A program made the translations under genes and the position numbers. Below the pieces are notes generated by a model, which searched no databases, had not been told where the DNA came from, and was given only the letters and a program-made list of their open reading frames with translations. Positions 1 to 8,256 of a DNA stretch of 64,000 nt are shown here, piece after piece (position 1 is the stretch's first letter; every line of letters starts with the position of its first letter). Location: positions 1 to 64,000 of the forward strand of contig NW_027043837.1 of the NCBI RefSeq assembly GCF_037102585.1, written 5' to 3'. This DNA is from Saccharomycopsis crataegensis. Its lineage: Eukaryota; Ascomycota; Saccharomycetes; Ascoideales; Saccharomycopsidaceae.

Positions 1-2245
1 ATAGGCCGATAGCCCTTATCAACACTAATCTTCGATTATTATCCACAATAATTAATAATAGGTTGTTGAAGCACTTGCGCGATATCATAGGGGAAGATCA
101 AGCTGGTTTTATTCCAGGCCGGTCATCGTTCTCCAACATCACCATTTTCAGAGAAATGTTAGATAGTCTAATTCATCCAAAAGATAAAACGCATATAATA
201 CCAAATCCACAAAAGCTGATACTAATTGTGGATTTGGAGAAAGCGTTCGATAGGATATCTCACGAATATATGGAACAACTATTGTCCCGTTTAAATTTTG
301 GAAAAAAATTAGCCAAGTTAATCATCAACATCCTCAAGCAGACAACGGGATCCTTATACATCAACAACATGACCGGCCCATTATTCAATTTAAAAAATGG
401 TACCCTCCAAGGTAATCCGTTTTCCCCTTCATTATTTGCATTAGCAGTAGAACCTTTACTACGATCTATCAAACAGAATACCATAGGCCATAGTTACCAA
501 GGAGATTTGATACCTGAAGCATATAGCAGTCAACATTATCTTGCTTTTGCTGATGATATCACAGTTTTCCTCAAAGATAAAAGAGATTATTCCAAAACAA
601 TGAAATGTATTAGACTATTTGAAAAATTCAGTGGCAGCAAACTCAATGAAAAGAAATCCCAACTAATCATACCAACTGATAATTATCCATTTTTGACACC
701 ATTCCCATTTGAGATTGCTGATGAAAACTTTCAATTGACATATTTGGGGATAACTATTGGACCATCAGTGACATTTTGGCCGGAAACATTGCAGCGTGAC
801 CTCCATATCAAGTACAAGTTATCAAACATGACCAGCTTGCTGATTCAATCAAAAATAGAAGCATTCAACACATATATTGCATCCAAGTTCTATTACAAAG
901 AACTACACCAACCTTTGTTACCCAATCAGTTGAATCAAATTGACACATCGATTAAGTTATTGGTCAAGCAAGATACACCTATTTCTTTGGATACACTCAA
1001 GACACACAACAACAAAGGCGGTTTCTCAATGATTGATTTAAAGTCTCAACTCCAACACCGAAGAGCCAAAATTTTCCAGGATTTGTTTTTGGATAGTCAC
1101 ACTAAATATAACCAGATATTACGTTTCAAAATTCAATCAAGTATCAACAACATCATTCAAAAAACATCACCAACAAAATCACCAAAGGATGAATATATCA
1201 AAACTCATTATTGGTGGGTGGTATTACTTGAACTAGCCGATGACATTGAGAATACCAATGATTCAATTTCCTTAGAAGTTATGAATAGCAGCACATTCTC
1301 AGATGCTGAAAGGACAGCGTACTGGGATTTCAGAAAAGTTCTTGGTATAAAGAAACGTACAATCAGGTTGAAGCCAATGAAGATTGGAATTGAAGATTTG
1401 AAAAATTCAATTGAAAAAGGGATTCCTGAAAAATATCAACAACACATTCCAATTAGAATTAAGGATTTTGACCATACTAAAGGAAGTAAAAAACAACGGG
1501 AAAAACAAGATGTGAACAAGATGTCAAAAACACTCATGGACATTACTGGGGTGAATCAGAAACAAGTTGATAACTTTTGGCATAACCTCAAAAAATTCAA
1601 CCAACATTTCCCGGGGAAATATCAAAATATTCACATCTTTCATTTGGGCATTGAAAATCACAATTATGTAAATAATCATTGTGACTATTGCAGCAAAAAA
1701 TTAACCAGATATGATGAACCCCAATATGCCCCAAAGGAAATCCAATTTGAAATCATGAAGCACCATCTTATTGAATGTCCATTGGCCCAGAAACTTTGGA
1801 AAAAAATTGACTTGAATATCCCATTAACCTGGCAAACAATCATTACCCCTGCCACCAACATGAACGAAACCAGAACGATCGATAGATATCTAGGTTTCCA
1901 ACGAAAATTATCAAGATTGAAATCCAAAAGGCATTTCAATTGTCATATGGCCGTTGATTCAATGATCTTCTTGCTTGAAAGCAATATCTTTTAAGCGGAG
2001 AAGAAAAAATAGGTGGGGAAAAACAAGAAAATAAAATCAAAAAAAAAAATAAAATCAAAAAAAAAACAACAATTAAAAACCTTAAAAACGCATAAAAACA
2101 TTTTTTCTCAATAATAGGGTTTTTCACCATTAATGGTTTTCCCTTAACACTTTAATTTTCAAACTACATTAAGTAGTTTATGAGATATATAGTTATATAA
2201 TTAATTAATATATTGAATTTTGTCTTTAAAAAAAAAAAAAAAAAA
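1..2245 (+). mobile_element. LINE-A copy A1, 3' part (continues out of window)
   Basis: The 3' portion of a non-LTR retrotransposon (family LINE-A here), cut by the window edge. It holds the ORF2 reverse-transcriptase and C-terminal region, a 3' UTR of about 235 bp and an A-tail of about 17 bases ending at 2245. The same sequence recurs at least nine more times in the window. The tail is followed directly by GATTCAAATTAGG, an internal site of the G1 LTR, so the copy is inserted in an LTR. The family resembles the L1-clade Zorro elements of Candida (inference from domain layout). Confidence 0.93.
3..1994 (+). CDS. LINE-A ORF2 protein, partial (RT and C-terminal domain)
   Basis: Open from the window edge to the TAA at 1992-1994 without a break. 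ORF2 of L1-type LINEs is the endonuclease/reverse transcriptase that copies element RNA onto nicked chromosomal DNA. Visible: the RPIALINTN motif at the left edge, DLEKAFDRI, the GTLQGNPFSPSLFAL block, and the catalytic FADD box at about 547-558. Near the C-terminus is a Cys/His cluster (CDYC, then HHLIEC), a zinc-knuckle-like motif usual for this clade. The endonuclease half lies outside the window. The reading frame matches the full copy at 4835-8251 almost residue for residue, so this copy may be intact. Confidence 0.9.
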   Translation, partial: RPIALINTNLRLLSTIINNRLLKHLRDIIGEDQAGFIPGRSSFSNITIFREMLDSLIHPKDKTHIIPNPQKLILIVDLEKAFDRISHEYMEQLLSRLNFGKKLAKLIINILKQTTGSLYINNMTGPLFNLKNGTLQGNPFSPSLFALAVEPLLRSIKQNTIGHSYQGDLIPEAYSSQHYLAFADDITVFLKDKRDYSKTMKCIRLFEKFSGSKLNEKKSQLIIPTDNYPFLTPFPFEIADENFQLTYLGITIGPSVTFWPETLQRDLHIKYKLSNMTSLLIQSKIEAFNTYIASKFYYKELHQPLLPNQLNQIDTSIKLLVKQDTPISLDTLKTHNNKGGFSMIDLKSQLQHRRAKIFQDLFLDSHTKYNQILRFKIQSSINNIIQKTSPTKSPKDEYIKTHYWWVVLLELADDIENTNDSISLEVMNSSTFSDAERTAYWDFRKVLGIKKRTIRLKPMKIGIEDLKNSIEKGIPEKYQQHIPIRIKDFDHTKGSKKQREKQDVNKMSKTLMDITGVNQKQVDNFWHNLKKFNQHFPGKYQNIHIFHLGIENHNYVNNHCDYCSKKLTRYDEPQYAPKEIQFEIMKHHLIECPLAQKLWKKIDLNIPLTWQTIITPATNMNETRTIDRYLGFQRKLSRLKSKRHFNCHMAVDSMIFLLESNIF

Positions 2246-2459
2246 GATTCAAATTAGGTGATCACAAAGATGATCCTTTTCTTAAACTAAATAAAGGTGA
2301 AAACAAGAGGAATGTTGAATCCTTAAATAAATAAAATGGTTAAAACTAATAATGGGGTGTTGGACCCATTCCCGCAATAAAGGACTAACAGATAAGGGAT
2401 GGAACATAAGGTAATACTTCGATGAGGTAATGTAGATCATGGTTTCGCATGGTACCATC
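2246..2459 (-). repeat. G1 LTR fragment (Ty3/gypsy type)
   Basis: Matches the gypsy-1 LTR (29743-30071) from the internal GATTCAAATTAGG site to the palindrome GTATGGTACCATAC. Both boundaries are LINE-A junctions. It is an old partial LTR; the rest of it is not adjacent. Confidence 0.8.
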
Positions 2460-2460
2460 A

Positions 2461-2514
2461 TATAGTTATATAATTAATTAATATATTGAATTTTGTATTT
2501 AAAAAAAAAAAAAA
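2461..2514 (+). mobile_element. LINE-A copy A2, 3'-end fragment of about 40 bp plus A-tail
   Basis: Only the last roughly 40 bp of the LINE-A 3' UTR (ending TTGAATTTTGTATTT) and 14 A residues. Extreme 5' truncation is typical of target-primed reverse transcription. The tail abuts TCGGTATGGTACC, the same G3 LTR site used by copies A7 and A10. Confidence 0.85.
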
Positions 2515-2787
2515 ATCGGTATGGTACCATACGGAACCCATGATCGGCATTACCTCATCGAGGTATTACCTTATGTTCCACCCCTTATCTTTTAGTCCTT
2601 TATTCCGGGAAGGGGTCCAACACCCCATTATTAGTTTTAATCATTTTATTTATATAAGGATTCAACATTCCTTTAGTTTAGACCTTTATTTAGTTTAGGA
2701 AGGACAAGTCTCTTTGGATATAAAATACTGCCTGTAATCTCCACTTGATTCCAGAATCTAGTGTGCCTTTGCACACTGATTGGAACA
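2515..2787 (+). repeat. G3 LTR fragment
   Basis: Matches the gypsy-3 5' LTR (59077-59364) from TCGGTATGG to the LTR end (here GATTGGAACA). It lacks the first 48 bp, which are replaced by LINE-A copy A2. Old partial LTR. Confidence 0.8.
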
Positions 2788-2790
2788 CTT

Positions 2791-2840
2791 TGTTATATTA
2801 CGATGCGACTATACTAGATGTAGTTAGTCACGGGTTAGGA
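2791..2840 (-). repeat. G2 LTR terminal fragment
   Basis: Fifty bases matching the reverse complement of the 3' end of the gypsy-2 LTR at 50628-50831, from TGTTATATTACG to GGGTTAGGA. It is cut by a SINE at the TAGGA site. Confidence 0.8.
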
Positions 2841-2959
2841 CACCAAATAAGTCGCCATAGCTGCGCATAATTGATCACAATAACCGTACATAAAAAGTGC
2901 GATGACCTATATAGCTCTTAGTAGTTAAATATAGGGACTTTATAAAAAAAAAAAAAAAA
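2841..2959 (+). mobile_element. tRNA-derived SINE, 5'-truncated copy (SINE-3)
   Basis: Matches the last roughly 105 bp of the full SINEs at 16706-17141 and 57653-58092, from ACCAAATAAGTCGCC to GACTTTATA, followed by about 16 A. TAGGA occurs immediately before it (2836-2840) and right after the tail (2960-2964), a short target-site duplication. The tRNA-like head is absent. Confidence 0.85.
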
Positions 2960-2964
2960 TAGGA

Positions 2965-3067
2965 TCAAAAAGCTATAATGAGTATTAATAATACCAAAAG
3001 AATTCCAAAGCCTTCCAACTACTCCACTGATCCAACAAATGATCCTCCTTCTCAAGAAACCCTGGTT
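2965..3067 (+). mobile_element. LINE-A copy A3, 5'-end fragment (start of ORF1)
   Basis: Starts about 14 bp upstream of the ORF1 ATG at 2979 and carries the first 29-30 codons (MSINNTKRIPKPSNYSTDP and on), identical in sense to the full copy. It is cut at 3067 by the minus-strand A4 insertion. It marks the true 5' end of a LINE-A: ORF1 begins almost at the element start. Confidence 0.85.
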
Positions 3068-3068
3068 A

Positions 3069-4203
3069 TTTTTTTTTTTAAAGACAAAATTCAATATATT
3101 AATTAATTATATAACTATATATCTCATAAACTACCTAATTTAGTTTGAAAATTAAAGTGTTAAGGGAAAACCATTAATGGTGAAAAACCCTATTATTGAG
3201 AAAAAATGTTTTTATGCGTTTTTAAGGTTTTTAATTGTTGTTTTTTTTTTTGATTTTATTTTTTTTTTTGATTTTATTTTCTTGTTTTTCCCCACCTATT
3301 TTTTCTTCTCCGCTTAAAAGATATTGCTTTCAAGCAAGAAGATCATTGAATCAACGGCCATGTGACAATTGAAATGCCTTTTGGATTTCAATCTTGATAA
3401 TTTTCGTTGGAAACCTAGATATCTATCGATCGTTCTGGTTTCGTTCATGTTGGTGGCAGGGGTAATGATTATTTGCCAGGTTAATGGGATATTCAAGTCA
3501 ATTTTTTTCCAAAGTTTCTGGGCCAATGGACATTCAATAAGATGGTGCTTCATGATTTCAAATTGGATTTCTTTTGGGGCATATTGGGGTTCATCATATC
3601 TGGTTAATTTTTTGCTGCAATAGTCACAATGATTATTTACGTAATTGTGATTTTCAATGCCCAAATGAAAGATGTGAATATTTTGATATTTCCCCGGGAA
3701 ATGTTGGTTGAATTTTTTGAGGTTATGCCAAAAGTTATCAACTTGTTTCTGATTCACCCCAGTAATATCCATGAGTGTTTTTGACATCTTGTTCACATCT
3801 TGTTTTTCCCGTTGTTTTTTACTTCCTTTAGTATGGTCAAAATCCTTAATTCTAATTGGAATGTGTTGTTGATATTTTTCAGGAATCCCTTTTTCAATTG
3901 AATTTTTCAAATCTTCAATTCCAATCTTCATTGGCTTCAACCTGATTGTACGTTTCTTTATACCAAGAACTTTTCTGAAATCCCAGTACGCTGTCCTTTC
4001 AGCATCTGAGAATGTGCTGCTATTCATAACTTCTAAGGAAATTGAATCATTGGTATTCTCAATGTCATCCGCTAGTTCAAGTAATACCACCCACCAATAA
4101 TGAGTTTTGATATATTCATCCTTTGGTGATTTTGTTGGTGATGTTTTTTGAATGATGTTATTGATACTTGATTGGATTTTAAAACGTAATATCTGGTTAT
4201 ATT
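3069..4203 (-). mobile_element. LINE-A copy A4, 5'-truncated
   Basis: Minus-strand LINE-A tail fragment with T-run 3069-3079, 3' UTR, and the last roughly 295 codons of ORF2 (open 3314 to about 4200). The 5' truncation point joins the A-tail of LINE-B copy B3 at 4204-4206, so the two are head to tail. Confidence 0.9.
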
Positions 4204-4205
4204 CG

Positions 4206-4588
4206 TTTTTTTTTTCCTTCAAAGTTCGATTTATTAATAAATATATAATTATATATATCTATGTAAAATCTTATAAGCTAATGCTCATTATATATGTTAG
4301 GGAAAACCATATCATATGGTGAAAAACCCTTTAGTGATAATTATTAGTATTTAAATAAAATGTTTTTTTTGTTATTGTTTTTTTTTTAATTTAATTTTTT
4401 TTTTTCTTTTTTGTTTTGATCGACTATTCAGCTCCCAGTAGTAATGATATAAATCAAGTTGTTAATTGATGTGTTCCAATCAATTTGGTTATGATATCTT
4501 AGGCGTGAGAGTTTGCGTTGATAGCATAGGTAGCGGTCGATCTTTTTGATTGTTGATTCTGAATGATTGGGAGCGATTAAGTTATTCG
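4206..4588 (-). mobile_element. LINE-B copy B3, 5'-truncated 3' fragment
   Basis: The last roughly 380 bp of LINE-B: the ORF2 C-terminus, 3' UTR (ending CTTTGAAGG on the minus strand) and A-tail. It begins where the A-tail of full-length LINE-A copy A5 ends, which suggests insertion into that tail. Confidence 0.9.
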
Positions 4589-4834
4589 TTTTTTTTTTTT
4601 AAAGACAAAATTCAATATATTAATTAATTATATAACTATATATCTCATAAACTACCTAATTTAGTTTGAAAATTAAAGTGTTAAGGGAAAACCATTAATG
4701 GTGAAAAACCCTATTATTGAGAAAAAATGTTTTTATGCGTTTTTAAGGTTTTTAATTGTTGTTTTTTTTTTTGATTTTATTTTTTTTTTTGATTTTATTT
4801 TCTTGTTTTTCCCCACCTATTTTTTCTTCTCCGC

Positions 4835-7800
4835 TTAAAAGATATTGCTTTCAAGCAAGAAGATCATTGAATCAACGGCCATATGACAATTGAAATGCCT
4901 TTTGGATTTCAATCTTGATAATTTTCGTTTGAAACCTAGATATCTATCGATCGTTCTGGTTTCGTTCATGTTGGTGGCAGGGGTAATGATTGTTTGCCAG
5001 GTTAATGGGATATTCAAGTCAATTTTTTTCCAAAGTTTCTGGGCCAATGGACATTCAATAAGATGGTGCTTCATGATTTCAAATTGGATTTCCTTTGGGG
5101 CATATTGGGGTTCATCATATCTGGTTAATTTTTTGCTGCAATAGTCACAATGATTATTTACGTAATTGTGATTTTCAATGCCCAAATGAAAGATGTGAAT
5201 ATTTTGATATTTCCCCGGGAAATGTTGGTTGAATTTTTTGAGGTTATGCCAAAAGTTATCAACTTGTTTCTGATTCACCCCAGTAATGTCCATGAGTGTT
5301 TTTGACATCTTGTTCACATCTTGTTTTTCCCGTTGTTTTTTACTTCCTTTAGTATGGTCAAAATCCTTAATTCTAATTGGAATGTGTTGTTGATATTTTT
5401 CAGGAATCCCTTTTTCAATTGAATTTTTCAAATCTTCAATTCCAATCTTCATTGGCTTCAACCTGATTGTACGTTTCTTTATACCAAGAACTTTTCTGAA
5501 ATCCCAGTACGCTGTCCTTTCAGCATCTGAGAATGTGCTGCTATTCATAACTTCTAAGGAAATTGAATCATTGGTATTCTCAATGTCATCCGCTAGTTCA
5601 AGTAATACCACCCACCAATAATGAGTTTTGATATATTCATCCTTTGGTGATTTTGTTGGTGATGTTTTTTGAATGATGTTATTGATACTTGATTGGATTT
5701 TAAAACGTAATATCTGGTTATATTTAGTGTGACTATCCAAAAACAAATCCTGGAAAATTTTGGCTCTTCGGTGTTGGAGTTGAGACTTTAAATCAATCAT
5801 TGAGAAACCGCCTTTGTTGTTGTGTGTCTTGAGTGTATCCAAAGAAATAGGTGTATCTTGCTTGACCAATAACTTAATCGATGTGTCAATTTGATTCAAC
5901 TGATTGGGTAACAAAGGTTGGTGTAGTTCTTTGTAATAGAACTTGGATGCAATATATGTGTTGAATGCTTCTATTTTTGATTGAATCAGCAAGCTGGTCA
6001 TGTTTGATAACTTGTATTTGATATGGAGGTCACGCTGCAATGTTTCCGGCCAAAATGTCACTGATGGTCCAATAGTTATCCCCAAATATGTCAATTGAAA
6101 GTTTTCATCAGCAATCTCAAATGGGAATGGTGTCAAAAATGGATAATTATCAGTTGGTATGATTAGTTGGGATTTCTTTTCATTGAGTTTGCTGCCACTG
6201 AATTTTTCAAATAGTCTAATACATTTCATTGTTTTGGAATAATCTCTTTTATCTTTGAGGAAAACTGTGATATCATCAGCAAAAGCAAGATAATGTTGAC
6301 TGCTATATGCTTCAGGTATCAAATCTCCTTGGTAACTATGGCCTCTGGTATTCTGTTTGATAGATCGTAGTAAAGGTTCTACTGCTAATGCAAATAATGA
6401 AGGGGAAAACGGATTACCTTGGAGGGTACCATTTTTTAAATTGAATAATGGGCCGGTCATGTTGTTGATGTATAAGGATCCCGTTGTCTGCTTGAGGATG
6501 TTGATGATTAACTTGGCTAATTTTTTTCCAAAATTTAAATGGGACAATAGTTGTTCCATATATTCGTGAGATATCCTATCGAACGCTTTCTCCAAATCCA
6601 CAATTAGTATCAGCTTTTGTGGATTTGGTATTATATGCGTTTTATCTTTTGGATGAATTAGACTATCTAACATTTCTCTGAAAATGGTGATGTTGGAGAA
6701 CGATGACCGGCCTGGAATAAAACCAGCTTGATCTTCCCCTATGATATCGGGCAAGTGCTTCAACAACCTATTATTAATTATTGTGGATAATAATCGAAGA
6801 TTAGTGTTGATAAGGGCTATCGGCCTATAGTTTCCAATGTTTTCTTTTGACTTTCCAGGCTTTGGTATGATGTTAAAGAGTATAGTTCGGTAGTGGAATG
6901 GTAAATTTCCTTCAGTTAGAATGTGGTTAAATTCTTGAAGAAGGATGTGTTTGATTTGGGGAAATAATTCCTTATAAAATTTGTATGGGATTCCATCTAT
7001 GCCCGGTGTGGACTTCAAATTTGCCGAATCAATTGCCAGTTTGAGTTCTTCCATTGTTATGGAGGAATCCATTTTTCTCTTCTCTTCAGGAGATATTCCT
7101 TGGGTTGGAATCACGTCCTGAAGATATTTATGTATTTTTTTTGTGTCCTTTGTTCCTCTGGTTCCATCAAACAAGTCCATATAATATTCAGTTGCTATTT
7201 TCATTATCTCTTCATGAGATTGAACTAGTGTCCCTTCTACATCTTTTAGCTGTTTTATTGGGCGTTGTTCTTGATATTGGTGGAAAACTTGGTTAATATG
7301 TTGATAATATTCCGTCACTTTATCAAGTTCAGGCACTTTCACTTTTTTCAACATGTGTTTGAGTTTTTCTGCTTTGCATTTAATATCAATTATTAATTCA
7401 TCGGTTCCTTGGATATCTTCATTTATAGATTGGTGCCTGAGAACATTAATGATTCTGTCGGTCAATCTATATCTCTTCATATTATAGTAAGCCTTGGATG
7501 AAGTTAAAGTCAACTCCACTGTAACTGAATCATGTGTGGATCTTTTCCCAAAATGATTTGTTTGTGTCATATTCCATTTGTTTTCTTTGTTTTTTAAGAA
7601 GCTCCCAGTGATATAGAACCTATCCAATCTCCGGCTTTTCCCTAATTCTGATGCTTTATTAGTGAATGTTTTCTTGATGTTATGTTTGATTGAATTGAAT
7701 GAGTCCTTCAAGTTCAACAAAGTAATGAGATTAGTTAAGGATTCAGCAACTGAGTCTTCACGGCTTCTATAATTTAGGGAGTCCGAACGATCAATAAAAT

Positions 7801-8251
7801 TATTAAAATCACCAGCTAACATGATGTTGATTGTCTTTCCTGGGAATCTAGTTTGAAGATTCTGATGTTGGGCAAGTAAACTGAGTTTGAGCTGATCATG
7901 GATCTGATTTTGCTTTTGGTATTGATTTGGATTATACAAGTTTATAATCCAGAGTGCTTGGTTATTTTCTAATTCAATTAAGACATCCGTGATGTGTTTT
8001 TGGAGTTCATGTTGGACAGTAATACCTGCTAATTTGGATCCTAACACTGGAATAGAATCATCAACAATTATTGCTGTTCTGGAACAGGTTGAATTATAGT
8101 ATATGACTTTGTTATCGAACTGAAACGAAAAGTCTTCTGATAGATTTAGTTCTTGGAGCAAAGACACATTGGATTTTTGGGTGAAACTTATTACCAACTG
8201 GTCGCTGATACGACTCCGTTGTATATTTTGAGTATTGATTTTAATAATCAT
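4835..8251 (-). CDS. LINE-A ORF2, endonuclease / reverse transcriptase
   Basis: 1138 aa, intact. An N-terminal APE-type endonuclease occupies roughly residues 1-245: NTQNIQR at 6-12, catalytic Glu in LLQELNL (E34), GDFNNF near 147, RRLDRFYI near 208, STHDS near 238. The reverse transcriptase spans about 380-720, with NYRPIAL near 473, DLEKAFDRI, LQGNPFSP and the FADD box near 655. The C-terminus has a Cys/His cluster (CDYC near 1038, HHLIEC near 1062). The ATG lies 5 nt past the ORF1 stop. Domain order fits the L1/Zorro clade. It would nick DNA and prime cDNA synthesis at the insertion site. No inactivating change is seen. Confidence 0.93.
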   Translation of the reverse strand: MIIKINTQNIQRSRISDQLVISFTQKSNVSLLQELNLSEDFSFQFDNKVIYYNSTCSRTAIIVDDSIPVLGSKLAGITVQHELQKHITDVLIELENNQALWIINLYNPNQYQKQNQIHDQLKLSLLAQHQNLQTRFPGKTINIMLAGDFNNFIDRSDSLNYRSREDSVAESLTNLITLLNLKDSFNSIKHNIKKTFTNKASELGKSRRLDRFYITGSFLKNKENKWNMTQTNHFGKRSTHDSVTVELTLTSSKAYYNMKRYRLTDRIINVLRHQSINEDIQGTDELIIDIKCKAEKLKHMLKKVKVPELDKVTEYYQHINQVFHQYQEQRPIKQLKDVEGTLVQSHEEIMKIATEYYMDLFDGTRGTKDTKKIHKYLQDVIPTQGISPEEKRKMDSSITMEELKLAIDSANLKSTPGIDGIPYKFYKELFPQIKHILLQEFNHILTEGNLPFHYRTILFNIIPKPGKSKENIGNYRPIALINTNLRLLSTIINNRLLKHLPDIIGEDQAGFIPGRSSFSNITIFREMLDSLIHPKDKTHIIPNPQKLILIVDLEKAFDRISHEYMEQLLSHLNFGKKLAKLIINILKQTTGSLYINNMTGPLFNLKNGTLQGNPFSPSLFALAVEPLLRSIKQNTRGHSYQGDLIPEAYSSQHYLAFADDITVFLKDKRDYSKTMKCIRLFEKFSGSKLNEKKSQLIIPTDNYPFLTPFPFEIADENFQLTYLGITIGPSVTFWPETLQRDLHIKYKLSNMTSLLIQSKIEAFNTYIASKFYYKELHQPLLPNQLNQIDTSIKLLVKQDTPISLDTLKTHNNKGGFSMIDLKSQLQHRRAKIFQDLFLDSHTKYNQILRFKIQSSINNIIQKTSPTKSPKDEYIKTHYWWVVLLELADDIENTNDSISLEVMNSSTFSDAERTAYWDFRKVLGIKKRTIRLKPMKIGIEDLKNSIEKGIPEKYQQHIPIRIKDFDHTKGSKKQREKQDVNKMSKTLMDITGVNQKQVDNFWHNLKKFNQHFPGKYQNIHIFHLGIENHNYVNNHCDYCSKKLTRYDEPQYAPKEIQFEIMKHHLIECPLAQKLWKKIDLNIPLTWQTIITPATNMNETRTIDRYLGFKRKLSRLKSKRHFNCHMAVDSMIFLLESNIF

Positions 8252-8256
8252 TATGT

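Noticed and set aside
3369-3623. 84-aa ORF seen antisense to every LINE-A 3' end
   Set aside because: It recurs only because ORF2 recurs. It is the shadow of the zinc-knuckle coding region, and copies gain or lose its stops freely.
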